Below, in pieces: positions 12,001 to 23,968 of a stretch of 64,000 bases of DNA. Origin of the DNA: Hydrangea macrophylla. Its lineage: Eukaryota; Streptophyta; Magnoliopsida; Cornales; Hydrangeaceae. A program made the translations under genes and the position numbers. The DNA is taken from the NCBI GenBank assembly GCA_033977485.1, contig CM066994.1, positions 41,689,155 through 41,753,154 of the forward strand, in the 5' to 3' direction. Each line of letters starts with the position of its first letter. Position 1 is the stretch's first letter. The notes beneath the pieces were generated by a model. That model ran no database searches, was not told the origin of the DNA, and was given only the letters and a program-made list of their open reading frames with translations.

Positions 12001-14551
12001 ATTGTATTTTGGTATGTTCCATTATCAAGAGTCCCCTTTCAAAAGTCAACAGGCACACAAAAAAATTGAATTAAAACATAAAAGAGGGCAATAATGGAAA
12101 GTTACATTTTTTACCACACTAAAATAATTTTCCTTTAATAGTTGGAATTCCCAAAAGGGTCCATTAATTTGGGACACAGAGAATATCTTTAGATATGAAA
12201 GGCAACAATGCAATTGCAGTTAGCAAAGTGAAAACAAGCCATCTTCTATTTTCTCAATATGACCAATGGGATTACTGGCAGAATTTAACATCGTAAATGG
12301 CATAGATATTTCAAGCAAGGCCAATTACTATCGGTTCATATACCTATTAGGGTATTTCTATTGATCCATATACCACCCGTAAGATATATACCTGCACGAA
12401 CAAGCATACATAATACGCTTCATTAATTTGCATTCATGTCCGCGGATAGCCGCATCTACAGCCTAGAAGGTTGTATTGTACAGTGGGTAATAACCACAGG
12501 ATATGGACCGTGTAAAGGATCAAAGCGTATTTTTGATTCTTTCCTAGAGAAAATCTGGCAGAGATTTAATTGTACTAATTGTACCGGTGATGTGAGTGAG
12601 GGGACTGTCGACGTCAACACCATTTATTGATGGGATCAAAACTACATATACGACCCTGTGACTCAAGAACCTACTCAGAAGTCAGACCCAACTATCCTCT
12701 AATCCCATAAAGATTCTCCAAGAGTATGCACGTGAATAGAAGAAAATTAATAAATTTAACTCCGTCAAAGATCCCGTGGGATTATCATAAAAATGTAACC
12801 TCGTGAAATTCAGCCAAGTCTGCCAAGAAAATATAAAATTGATCTTTTATTTTGCGTTTGGGTACACACAACTAGCTTCAGTAGAGAGACTACTCATGAA
12901 CCTATATGAAGGTGAAATTTGATCACTTGTCTCCACAATGAGTGTAGAGACCATTCCACTAGCTAAGCTCTGCAACTTCGACAAACATATGTTGATTGAC
13001 CATATACTATCTAGAATACAAAGTTAGGAAATTTCAAAACGTTCTAGTCCATTAAGTCCTAATTACTTTTCAAAATCAACTTGCAACCACATTGTACTGT
13101 ATTCATTGAGAAAGTACCCCAGAAATTACGTAATGCTTCATGTATCGAGCTATCTTGTAAATTATGGTTCCGTATTTATGGAGTACAAAAACCTATTATC
13201 CTGCAATTTGCATTAAAGCTATTTAATAGCTTAATTCCCTATTTATTCATAATATGCAGTTCATTTCTTCAGTCTAAATGGCAATTTGTTATATTTTTCC
13301 ACTCACGACTTGAGAATCACAACATAGTGACAAAATACATCTCAAGAATGATAGAAACATTAGAATCTCACTTTACAGTCCACAAAAGCCTAATTCTTTC
13401 TAAAAAAAACTAATCAAGTAGCAAGAATTTGAACCTATTAGCAAACATAGAACTGGGAAGAACAAATCAAAATTCTTTCATCAGACCGAGGGCCCAAGTG
13501 ACCCAATGGTATCACGTCCTCTCTCCCAATTGGGAGGGGATGGGTTCGAATCTCCCCAAGGGGGAGTGGGAGGGGTTTATCCCCTCCTTTCCTTGCAGAA
13601 TGCCCCGTGTGCTCTTGTCAGACTTATGTCTTGGACTCCTACTACTTAGATTGTGTGTGTGCGTGCGTGTGTGTGGTGTGTGTCATCCAGATAAGTAATT
13701 AAAAAAAATATCTTTCATCAGATGCCTAATGAATCTACTCAAAGTACTTACAAATACACTCCCTTAGTCTATCTTAAATGCCCATCTTTGAAAAAAAAAA
13801 AAAAAACAACTTTTGAAGTGAACGCTAATAATTGCATTCACATGCACGAAAGTATTGCCAGTATTCCAAAATTACCCCGTGTGCTTTTCCACAATTTACT
13901 TCTTTGTAGTTATTTTCAATCAACAAAGGTAAGTTTAAAAAGTAACTAAAAAATTATAATTAAATGCTTTTAATGGACAAAAATTTTGCGTCCACAGGAC
14001 TGAGCTCCCTTCCGAGTTGGCTGACACCAATTCCGAGTTGGCTGACTCTAATTCACCTCGGGCAGTAGGTGCGCAGGTTTGAAGCCACTCCCTCTTTGGG
14101 GAAAAAAGAAAAATGTGAGCGCAAAAAAAGAAAGAATGGCACATAAAATGGAACATGGAGTAAATTGCATTACTATGTAGTCTATATTCCCACAAAAAAG
14201 AAAGCATAGAAATATAATTCATTGATAAATAAAACCTCATGTATCTCAAGTTTAATTTGAAAAAAAAAACCCACTTGGAAGGTCCTTCTCAAATCTCCTG
14301 GAGAGATTGCTCTCTGTTTGATCAATCAACCGCCTCAATTCAGCAGATGGGTTCGATGGACTCTCATCTTCAATTGACCTTATTGCCCTTTGTGCTGATA
14401 AACCCCCAAAGCTATTACAACACTCCAATCTACTCACTCTGTCAAAGTCTATCAGTGAAAAATACACAAACCCAAAGGGCTTCAAACCCAAATCTCTCCA
14501 ACCCAGATGAGGAACTTCACAACCGAAGTTAAAACCAGACTTCAAAGCCAT
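3061..14551 (-). CDS. ADT1: Arogenate/prephenate dehydratase, chloroplastic (11 exons)
   Basis: The enzyme converts arogenate (or prephenate) to phenylalanine (or phenylpyruvate) in the plastid stroma. Exons on the minus strand: 14551-14275, 11201-11134, 9178-9086, 8536-8336, 7204-7124, 7029-6934, 5648-5571, 4864-4775, 4663-4596, 4459-4378, 3117-3061. All introns are GT-AG, and the phases join into 396 codons plus TAG, a normal ADT length. Residues 1 to about 92 are a Ser/Arg-containing transit-type extension. The catalytic domain shows GVPGAYSE (116-123), [12 protein letters not shown] (159-170), SHPQ (210-213) and the TRY form of the TRF motif (279-281). The C-terminal ACT domain has EEGPGVL (306-312) and the phenylalanine-binding ESRP (330-333). 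The multi-exon structure and the C-terminal sequence resemble the Arabidopsis ADT1 type. One oddity is DDAAGAA at 233-239, where related ADTs usually have DDTAGAA. Introns 1 and 2 are large and carry transposons. Confidence 0.95.
5829..5980. mobile_element. Foldback MITE in ADT intron 6
   Basis: The 152-bp element is almost entirely a hairpin: TGCTAATGCCAAAGTAGAAA on the left pairs with its complement on the right, with GTCGCTAAAA and its complement near the centre. CTGATTT occurs at both flanks (5822-5828, 5981-5987) as a likely target duplication. Confidence 0.7.
9440..10215. repeat. Two diverged copies of an ~85-bp repeat flanking the hAT insertion
   Basis: The motif CTTTTGGAGGAGTG...GACGTGGGATAA at about 9465-9535 recurs, diverged, as GTTTTGGAGGAGTGG...GATGTGGGACAA at about 10135-10200 in the same direction, one copy on each side of the hAT element. 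Origin unknown; possibly remnants of an older repeat. Confidence 0.4.
9594..10098. mobile_element. Non-autonomous hAT transposon in ADT intron 2
   Basis: The termini CAGGGCGGAGC and GGCTCCGCCCCTG are inverted repeats, flanked by the exact 8-bp duplication TCCATAAC (9586-9593, 10099-10106). An 8-bp duplication with CAG-type ends defines hAT. There is no transposase. A related fragment ends near 55642. Confidence 0.85.
10449..11045. mobile_element. Non-autonomous hAT transposon with internal tandem array
   Basis: The termini CTAGGAAGCAC and GTGCTTCATAG are imperfect inverted repeats, flanked by the 8-bp duplication AGAGGCAC (10441-10448, 11046-11053). It is 597 bp, non-coding and rich in GTGCGG/CCGCAC. 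It lies in ADT intron 2. The element at 59764-60399 has the same ends. Confidence 0.8.
10790..10920. repeat. GCCGCACTCA tandem array
   Basis: About ten tandem copies of GCCGCACTCA with a short spacer (AT, A or T) lie inside the hAT element. Open frames across it on the plus strand are by-products of the repeat. Confidence 0.75.
11404..11533 (-). mobile_element. Au-type SINE in ADT intron 1
   Basis: On the minus strand it begins TTGGCACATT, has GACCTGGAGGTCACGGG and the tRNA-like B box GGGTTCGAACCC (11488-11499), continues with GTAAGACTGCGTACATCTC, and ends GCACTGGGCTGCCC plus a T-run, as in plant Au SINEs. GGAGGTTAT(G/A)AATAA flanks it at 11389-11403 and 11534-11548. Confidence 0.8.
13486..13710 (+). 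mobile_element. tRNA-derived SINE in ADT intron 1
   Basis: It has a tRNA-like head, with an A-box-like TGGTATCACGTCC and B box GGGTTCGAATC near 13552, then an unrelated body with a TG-rich stretch and an A-rich tail. The exact 12-bp duplication TCTTTCATCAGA flanks it (13474-13485, 13711-13722), which marks it as retroposed. It is antisense to ADT. Confidence 0.8.
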
Positions 14552-14700
14552 GTCAGAAAATCAAAGACCCAGAACAATTTTCATCTCGAAATGTGAGATA
14601 TATAGTGAAGAAATGTGAAATGGGTGTGATATGAAATCAAAAGGAATGTTAGTGAGGAAGATTTTTGGTTGAGGACTTCCACCGAACACTTGAAAGTTAG
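14552..14700 (-). promoter_or_regulatory. ADT proximal promoter with TATA box
   Basis: On the minus strand CTATATATCT (complement of 14596-14605) lies about 45 bases before the ATG, implying a very short 5' leader. A CAACCA motif, similar to MYB sites, is near 14667. A hAT insertion begins about 100 bp further upstream, so the compact promoter may be confined to this stretch. Confidence 0.5.
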
Positions 14701-14801
14701 AAACACACGACCGCGGTGTTAGGTGAAGAATATTTTTTTTTTTGTTTTGGGTGGTTAGGTGAAGAATGTTGTTCTGTTAAACACGTTTTTTTTATTTTGA
14801 C

Positions 14802-15468
14802 TAGGCTGGCAAAAAACCCACTGACCCGTGAAAATCCACCCGATCTGATCAACTCCAACCTTTTTGAGTCTGTTTGCATAGGTTGCGGGTGGAGTGACAG
14901 ATTTCAATTATTAGACACTTAGATCCGAACAACGTCGAGTCAGATGTCGTTTTTACATGTTAATTACCTGAACTTGACCCGACTCAACTCGGATTTTAAT
15001 CACGACTCCTCTTTTTTTTAGTTTTATTTTTTTTATTTATTTATTTTTTTTAAACTTATTCAAGACTTATGGTTCCAACAAGTTATTATTTTGCCTTTCG
15101 TTTTATTTTTTTATCAAGTCTTTCACGAATGTGATGTCGTTATTGTAATTTGTATAGTTGCTTTAATGTGAGATTATGATAAAATAACTAGTATGTTATT
15201 GTTATTGTTATGTTATTGTAAAAGTTTACAAAAAAATGTTTCAGGTTGTACAGAAAGTGAAAAACTGATTGTACAAACAGGTTATAAAAAGTGGAAAACA
15301 TGGTGTATGCTCTCTGTCGGGTTTCACTCGAAACCACCCTGACTCCACTCGAAACCGACGGATCAGGTACGGATGGATGACGAGTGTTACACTCACCACC
15401 CGATGAAATTCGGATGGATGGCCGGATGGGGGATCATACCCGACTCACCCAACCCATGGCCACCCTTA
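14802..15468. mobile_element. Non-autonomous hAT transposon upstream of ADT
   Basis: The ends TAGGCTGGCAAAAAACCC and GGCCACCCTTA are inverted repeats, flanked by the exact 8-bp duplication ATTTTGAC (14794-14801, 15469-15476). It is 667 bp and carries no transposase. Repeated CCGACTC/GGATGG motifs lie at its ends. Confidence 0.8.
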
Positions 15469-15843
15469 ATTTTGACAATGGCTTCTTCTTTTTATTTTTT
15501 TCCTTTTTTTTTTTTTTGAATAATAATACAGAATGGGCTTGGGTTTTAGAAAGAGTAATTTTATGGTTGACAAGTGTAGTGTTGAGACCACATTTAATAA
15601 TAGTTGATTAATTCAATAATTTTACAATTAAAACCAATAAAGTTCACTATCACATGAGTTTGGGAAGGCATTTAGGAATTAGGATACATAATTTGAAAAG
15701 CATAGTGTCACCCTTTTGGAAATGACTTAAGGTCATTTTCATTTTGCTTTGACTTTTGACATGTGAATGGTTCAAGTAGATGAGACAAACGCGCCACAAG
15801 AGCACATATGTATTCATGGACCAATTAGGACGAAAAGGACTTA

Positions 15844-16328
15844 GGGCATGTTTGGTACGCAAGAATAAAATAAGTTAGAAATGGAATGAGTTCAAGAATG
15901 GAATGAAACATGAATGGAATAGGAATGACCATTTCATTCATATGTTTGGCTACATACCTAGGAATGGAATGACATCAAATTTTAATAGAATATTCAAAAT
16001 ATTTAATAAATTTATTTTAGTCAAAAAAATTTAAATTTAAATAGCAAAAAAGGAAAGTTGAAAAAGTTGACATTACCATATCGGGTTAAATAAAGAAAAA
16101 AGATAATGTTGAAAAATGTTGGCATAACCATATTTAGTCATTCCATTAGGAATGCAATGGACATTCCTTAGGTTTTGAAAAGGAATATATATTCCTACTT
16201 CAGTAAAGATCCCATTTCAAAAAGGAATGGACATTCCATTATATTTTATCATATCAAACATGGGAATGGAATGGACTTAAGAATGGTCATTCTATTCCGG
16301 GGTTCATTCCGGTCTACCAAACATACCC
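15844..16328. mobile_element. PIF/Harbinger (Tourist-like) MITE
   Basis: The termini GGGCATGTTTGGTA and TACCAAACATACCC are inverted repeats flanked by TTA (15841-15843, 16329-16331). The 485-bp body repeats GGAATGGAATG and its complement. Confidence 0.85.
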
Positions 16329-16331
16329 TTA

Positions 16332-17352
16332 AGGTAATGCACTGAAGTCTCATCATTGAGTTTGAAAGGCTAAAACTAGACTTTGTTCAGTCTATGTCTC
16401 ACTTTTTTGTTTGGTTCTTGTGAGAACTAAGGCAACGTTAATTTGACATAGAAACGTTTACTTTTTATTTGATTCTTGTCAGAAAAAAAAAAGGTAGTAT
16501 TTGTGGGACAAAGAACCATATTTAATAAAATTATGTGAGTGTGCATGAACTCCTATATAAGAAGCAGACACTCACCAAACACATAATAAAATTTTATAAC
16601 ATGTTCAGTGGTTGGACTTATTCTCTAAAGTTAAAGTTTTAGAGTAGTTGCTAACTTAACATAATATCAAAGCCTTATTTGTAGAAGGTCTTAGATTTGA
16701 CTTCTTCAATATTATTCCTATTAGGAAACTGCATTCCCAAAATCCATTAACAGCGCGTATAAGTTGGTACTACGCAAAATTACGTGAAAGCTACAATAAC
16801 CCTACAACAAGGGTGGAACTAGGATTACTTTGAACTGCAAAAAACAGATTGATGTGGTAAACGAATCGAGAACATGGGCTCGATAATAGCTCATGATCTT
16901 CTATCGAATTCCTCTACAACCAGAATCTCGAATTGAGTGTGAGCTCTTTTGAAAATCATTTCTGCTTTCTGCTTTCTGCTCTCCTTTTTTACGCTCACTT
17001 TCTTATTCCGAGTTATAATACTCTATATAGAAAAACGCAAACTGAGAGTAGAGCCAAAATGGCATATATATATATATAGGCTACGATAGGAACCATAAGA
17101 AGTCAATAAAGAATAAGCATCCTTATGGAATTAGGAAACCCTAAATCAAAGTGAATCAGATTCTTATTTACATAAATTATAATTCATACCACTAAAGAAT
17201 TATAATTGCACACCTACCCTTATCTCAAAAATATATTTCGAGCTCCATGTTATTAAATGCTTATTGTCTTCCCACGTTAAGATTACAAATATCCATTATA
17301 TAAATATAATTACTGACAATCATATTTAATTAATCTCTTAAAACTCCTTGAG
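16332..17352. other. Intergenic, nothing recognised
   Basis: AT-rich sequence with no open frame of note and no clear terminal repeats. It ends at the ATTAT target duplication of element A (17353-17357). Confidence 0.4.
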
Positions 17353-17357
17353 ATTAT

Positions 17358-20300
17358 TGTCACACCCCAATTTTCAGACAACTAAGTATTAATCAAGGAA
17401 GAACCCTCAACCGATACCCAGCTGTCCAATCATCAAAGGTGCTAGTAATATAAAAGCATCACACAGTCTGTACCGAAATAAATCATTACTCACATGAGCT
17501 ATATCAACGAGTCAACATCCAACCATAAAAGTCAAACCAAGATTTAAAATCCAACTCCACAACATAATAAACATCTAAAAAGAACACTACACTAAAATAG
17601 TATCTAAGATTGTCAAACGGCCCACAGTGCCAAAATTTTATTACTAAACTCTCTAAAGTGAAATAAAAACGAATAAAGAGAACATCGCAAGACTCCACAC
17701 GCCTCCTACTACCAGGTGCCACGAATTCCCTACTAGCCCTGTAAATTATGATTGGCTACACTCCAACAAGAACGCACCCACGAGAAAAACTTAACGGGTC
17801 AGTCACATGACTAGTATGAGTTAAACCACACACATAGCTTCGGGATCACATGTTGACCCTTTAACTATCCCTCACAACATTAACTCGGGCAAGAGATTAG
17901 TTCCACTTCACATATCGGGACGAGCGGTAGTTTCCCTTTATGTGGTGGCCATGCAGTTCTCACACGAATTTAAATAAAATAATACTTACCTTCCGTCCCA
18001 AGGTGAGTCAATACCTGCAAAATGTTAGTGGACCCACCATCCTGCAACCACGAAGATTTATAATAACAAAATACCACAAATTATGCGGAACTATTAGTAC
18101 TAAGATCTCGCAAGAATTAACTTCATAATTTACTCACTACACGTCCAAAATAAATATATAAGCAAAGAACAGAAGTCCAGGAGATCAACATTTCAGATCC
18201 ATTGACTCATCGGGAATTTTATTGACAATAATCCTCTTACTTATATAAACGATTTATTATTCAATTACCACTTGGCTACCCTCCATGGTACACCCACACA
18301 TATATCCCATGTGTGCCCGGACATACTACCAACATCCACTCTGGTGCCAGTTTGGTGGGGTATCAACCAAATCAGGTATACACACATAAGGCCAGTCAAT
18401 ATGCCTGGACGTCTAACAAAATAAGCCGGGCATAAGGCTTAGGCCAGCTTGATCACGAAGCCACTGGCAAAAAGGTACACTCAGCAAGTCGAGTTACCAA
18501 AAAAATTATAACACCCACATTTGTGTTATTGCATTTGCATTACATTGTCATGCATGGTAATGTGATGTGGCGTGTCTTATGACACATGTTTGGGTGAGTT
18601 TTGACTCACGAGTTGATTTGGGTGTCTGTATTAGAGAACCCTCTGAGACTGTGGTGATTTAGAATTTGTTGTTGTGACATCTCTCCGAGTGTGAGACGGT
18701 CACTGTGGAACACTTTAAATGTTTATCTGAAAATAAATGTTTACCTGTGTATTTCAATATCTGTATTATTTTCTGGCTTAGAATATATTTCTGATGTTAG
18801 ATTTAGTATCCTGGTGAGGACGAATTAACACGCTATTAATTTGGTAGGCTAATTAGCAACTTCGGAAACGTCATGTAGAAATTCGCGTTTTAACGACCAA
18901 ACGAAACTTAGTCGAAAACTTTTATAATTTTGAAGTTTCACTCGTAAAGCTGTGGATTAGCTGTGTAGAAAGTTTCAGAGACTGATTAGGAGTTATGAAA
19001 ACTCGTGGGGAGGTAAACGTAATTCCCCGAGAACGTTGCCTATATATAGATAGAGATGAACTTAGATATTTCATTAACTTCTAACCTAAGTTCAAGAAGG
19101 AGGCCAAAAGGGGGGCTAGAGGGAGATTTGGTTGCTTCAAGCTTTGCGACGCCAAACGACGACCTTCCGTCAGTTTGTTTTCTCCCAGATTTCATATTCG
19201 AGCTCCTCGAGGTAAGAGCTTCGTTTTGATACCTATTAGGGCCTGTTTGGCTAAGTTTTCCGAAAAGTTATTTTATAGAATTTTTCATAAAAGTTGATAA
19301 TTGGAATTCTGATCCATAGGAATTGTACTAGACGGACTTCTGCACGTTCTTTGTGCACGGGTTTTCTTCAGATTGAATTATAGGAGCATTATTTGGAGGT
19401 GAGTGATTCAACTATGTTTTGGAATGATTTCTTGGCATGTATTCATGTTATGTTTGAATAGCATGTATTAATTCCTAGAGATATATTGTGTAGTTCATAT
19501 TGGGCATTTATATTGATAAGTAGGCTCAATAGCACGGTGATATGTTTTAATTACCGCGAGCATGGTGATATGTATTTGAGCATGTTAAGTTGCTTATTTG
19601 GGTCAGAAGGAGCACGTGGTCACCGTGCCATTTTGTGGAGCCGATATAGGCATTAAGGTCGCACGATTGTTTGAAGAATCGTGGGTCTTACCCTTTCGCG
19701 TGGACTTATTGGCGAGGAGTCGCGGATTGGGAATATGGACGGGCACGTGAGTCTCCGGCGACTAGTATGAAATGTAGAGATGTGAATACGGACATGTTTA
19801 TCATTCATGTACATATGTTGTTTTATTCACTAAGCATTACCTTAAACAAATCGAAATATGTGTGGTTATTCAAATAACCATTTCAGGTGTAAATACTGGC
19901 GAGGAATCAGAGAAGTGAGTACGTGGGTTGGGAGTTCGCTTGTGAGGCAACTTGAATGTAAATCTTGTAGTTTTGGGATCCTAGAAATGTTGTAATAAGA
20001 ATTTCTATTGTCTTAACTTATGTTTGACTCCGTATGATAGGATGGATCTTGAACGTTGTAATGGGCTATAACATGGTGTAATTATGTTTGGTAATGCTTT
20101 AATACAGTTAAGATTACTTTGGACTGAGTTTGGATTGAGTGGTTGATCATTGGATGGAAGTTAGGAAGCTTTTAAAACTTGTTTTCTGCAGAATGTGTTG
20201 CTGTCAGGGGAGCAGTCGACTGAGCAGTCGACTGAACCCCTGTGTTTGCTAGCTACTGCTTCTTATTTTAGCAGAAGCAGTCGACTGGGCCCCGCCTCAG

Positions 20301-21331
20301 TCGACTGGAATTGCTATTAATTCCCTGCCGTCTCCCGTCGACTGAGCAGCCGACTGAACCTCTGCTTTTGAAAATGTGTTTTGTTTTCCGCTGCGTGTGT
20401 TCTTCAAACCTAATTTTGGGAACGTAAATGAATTGGTTTAGCCTCAGTGGCGTGCCACGGGCTTCGGTTTCGCTATTGTGGGACCGAGCTGTGACAAAAA
20501 TATATCACGACTGGGAGCGGTGAACACTAAGAAACTTGAAACCCTTTTGCATTCTCGGAATTATCAAATTTAATCGGACTCAACGTTAATGACTATCACC
20601 TATTTTTTATTTAGCTCAACATTATATGAGAATTCATGTATCTCCAAGTAGTTTTCGTTAAGTCATACGAATGAATAAAAAAACACACGAATCATATTTC
20701 TCCAATTTCGTCCATTTTAATATACTAAAAACTGCTACTGAAATCTTCAATTTCTGCACAAACGGTGCAGAATCAGGAAAAACTCCATTAGACGAAGAGT
20801 GTGCAGAATTGCGTTTTACATGAGAGCAGCGGACAGAATGTTCAAATTCAAAGCCACGATTTTCTAATAATTTTCTAAAGTTTCTGCAACTTTGTAAATT
20901 TCAAAAAAATGAATTTCACATATATTTCTTTATGACCATGAATATTTCACATATGGTTTTATCAAACTAACTATTCACCTAATCATTTCGAATACCCTAA
21001 TGTCATAATCACAATGTCACATGAAGGGGAAAGAAAATATCTAGATTAATTCAACAATAACAACGTATCCATTACAAAGATTTAACCCTAATAATTAAAT
21101 TAAATATATACTAATTTAATTTACTCCCGTGTACATGTATATATACATACGTATATATATATATATACTCAGATACACAAAGTTTAACTCACTTCGTTGA
21201 TAAAAAATTGACAACCACGAATGCTCCGTGATTCCACACGAGACCACGAACCCGAGACCCTTCTCCTTTCTTTTTTTTTTCTTCCCTTTTCTTCTTCTTC
21301 TTTCTCTTCTTCTTCTTGTTCTTCTTCTTCT

Positions 21332-21377
<46 letters not shown>

Positions 21378-21683
21378 CGGCTGTGCAGGGTGTCCCTAGT
21401 TTTTGTGTGTAATGTTAACCTAATATTTTATTATATTCATGCATGTATGATGTACACATGCACAACATTATATTTTATATATGACACACACATCACACCA
21501 AACATAGACATACCCGCACGTGCACTATACTGTTGATATAAGTTTTTAAATTTCAAAGATATTTCTTATGGTGTAAAACACTCACACAAATTTTCGTACA
21601 CTACCCTCATTAATATTTCAAGTAAAATCATAAAAATACTAAATAAAATACTATAAACTATTTAAAATAATCGGGATATTACA
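17358..21683 (-). repeat. Element A 3' LTR, interrupted by solo LTR E
   Basis: The plus strand starts TGTCACACCCC and ends GGATATTACA. Removing 18507-20496 and one AAAAT leaves about 2.33 kb that aligns throughout with 52176-54412. A CTT/CT microsatellite at about 21290-21372 is shared with the other copy. The terminal dinucleotide is now TACA against TGCA in the 5' LTR. Confidence 0.9.
18507..20496 (+). mobile_element. Solo LTR (E) of another retrotransposon
   Basis: A 1990-bp sequence starts TATAACACCC (probably a mutated TGTAACACCC) and ends GCTGTGACA. It interrupts the element A LTR and is flanked by AAAAT (18502-18506, 20497-20501). There is no internal coding region, so it is a solo LTR left by recombination. 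A TATA motif (CCTATATATAG) is at about 19039-19049. Four CAGTCGACTG palindromes lie at 20213, 20225, 20278 and 20298. Confidence 0.8.
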
Positions 21684-21736
21684 TTATACACACCTCAAAA
21701 AAAATCTCGTCCCGAGATTTGCAGCACACGCGAATA

Positions 21737-22774
21737 CTACTCGAATAGCTCGGGATGCGATTTTCGAATCTTCTCCTCAAGTTCCCACGTAACATCATTA
21801 ATTCTCTCACTCCATTGCACCTTCACAAGTTTCACTATTTTCCTCCACAAATACTTCACATCTCGATCAACGATAGTGATTGGTCGAACAACATACGTGA
21901 GGTCATTGTTAATCTCAAGCTCTGTCGGACGGACAATTTGTGTAGGATCCTTCACACACTTCCTCAACATCGATACATGGAACACATTATGAATTGCCGC
22001 CAATGCCGGTGGCAACAATACTCTATAGGCCAACTCTCCAACCTTTCCGACAATCTCATAAGGTCCTACAAACCTCGGAGCAAGCTTCCCTTTCATACCA
22101 AATCGCATCGCACCCCTCATAGGAGATACCTTCAAGAACACAAAATCTCCAACTTCAAATTCTACACCTTTGCGCTTCCTATCCGCATAACTCTTTTACC
22201 GACTCTGAGCAGTCTTAATCCTTTCTCAAATAACACTCACCTTCTCAGTAGTTTCCCGAACCATCTCCGGACCCAAAATAGGTACGTCACCCACTTCTGC
22301 CCAACACACCGGAGATCTACACGGTCTTCCATACAATGCTTCGAAAGGTGCCATTCCTATGCTAGAATGGTAACTATTATTGTAAGCAAATTCTACCAAT
22401 GACAAGTGTTCTTCCCAACTACCACCGAGATCGAGAACACAAGCCCTCAACATGTTCTCAAGGATCTGGTTAACCCTCTCAGTCTGCCCATCGGTCTGAG
22501 GGTGATAAGCAGTACTAAGGTCTAACCGGGTCCCCATCACCCTCTGAAAACTCTCCCAAAACTCTGCCACAAACAACGAATCCCGATCCGACACAATCGA
22601 GACCGGAGTCCCATGCAAACGTACTATCTCCCGAATATATAATTGTGCCAACTTGTCTGCCGTCCTATGCATACTCACTGGAATAAAGTGCGCCGACTTA
22701 GTCAGCCTATCCACAATAACCCAAATTGACTCATTTCCCTTCTTGGATCTCGGCAAACCATCCACAAAATCCAT
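21737..22774 (-). pseudogene. Element A integrase core and C-terminal domain
   Basis: The rve integrase core is recognisable from VDRLTKSAHF through SIVSDRDSLF (second catalytic Asp), AYHPQTDGQTERVNQ (catalytic Glu region) and LYGRPCRSP. It inserts the DNA copy of the element. The C-terminal part has GKLAPRFVGPYEIV, PPALAAIHNVFHVSMLRK and a chromodomain-like tail. Stops interrupt it at 22226-22228 (TGA) and 22196-22198 (TAA). It continues the 22793-23968 frame across a TGA at 22793-22795, where a Trp codon is expected. Confidence 0.88.
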
Positions 22775-22792
22775 AGAGATACACTCCCATTT

Positions 22793-23968
22793 TCACACAG
22801 GTATTTCTAAAGGTTTCAACAAGCCAGACGGTCTATGATGTTCTGCTTTAACCTGCTGGCACACCATACACTTAGAAACATATTCTCTTACATCTCTCTT
22901 CATACCTTCCCACCAAAAGGTTTGTTTCAGATCATGATACATCTTAGTCCCACCAGGATGTATAGTGTATCGAGACCGATGTGCCTCATCAAGCACTTCC
23001 CTCTTCAACTCTTCACTATCCGATACACAGAGTCTTCCTTGAAAACATAAACTTCCCTCTGTATCCACGAACCAATCCATCGAACACTCATCAAGCAAAT
23101 CTACAACCAAGTCATTGAGACGGTTAACTAGAATTTTATCTGACCTCTGCATCTGTCGAACCTTCCCTATCAAAGTCGGTTGGACAACCAGACTCCCAAT
23201 ATATGCTTTCTCACCTTCATGCCCTGGCTGAATATCATAAGATGTTAACACTTTAAGGGACTTCCACTCCCTAACCATCAAGGAAGCCATCACACTATGT
23301 TTCCAACTCAGTGCATCAGCCACTACATTTTCCTTACCCGGATGGTAAAGAATCTCAAAGTCGTAGCTACTGATGAACTCAACCCATCGTTGTTGTCTCA
23401 TGTTTAGTTCCTTCTGTGAAAACAAGTACTTGAGACTCTTATAATCGGTATACAACTCAAATATCTCCCCAAACAAATAGTGCCTCCACACTTTCAGTGC
23501 AAACACGACAGCTGCCAACTCTAAGTCATGAGTGGGATACCTTCTCTCATATGGCCTCAACTGTCTAGAAGCAAACAAAATAACCTTCCATTCTTGCATC
23601 AAGACACAACCCAAACCAGTCCCACTGACATCTGTGAACACTACAAGCTTCCCTCCTTCCGTCGGGATAGTCAACAATGGCGCGGTGGTCAACCGCTGCT
23701 TCAACTCCTGAAACGCTTGCTCACACTCATCTGTCCACACGAACTTTACATTTTTACGAGTCAACTTCGTCAATGGAGCTGCTATGAGAGAAAACTTCTC
23801 AATAAATCTCCTATAATAACCTGTTAATCCCAAGAAACTCCGCACCTCTGTCGAATTAGAAGGTTGTGCCCAGTCCTGTACTGCTGTAACTTTTTCAGAA
23901 TCTACTGATATTCCTTTCACTGAAATAACATGACCTAGAAATCTCACTGCAGTCTCCCAAAATGGCAC
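22793..23968 (-). pseudogene. Element A RT thumb, RNase H and integrase zinc-finger region
   Basis: RT connection motifs ([23 protein letters not shown]) are followed by RNase H ([15 protein letters not shown] with its first Asp, [30 protein letters not shown]) and the integrase HHCC zinc finger ending [12 protein letters not shown] single-base deletion just upstream puts it out of frame with the RT core at 23944-24378. Most gypsy relatives have DASGTG, so DVSGTG is a change beside the catalytic Asp. Confidence 0.88.

Noticed and set aside
21755..22402. 215-codon plus-strand frame
   Set aside because: Antisense of the element A integrase.
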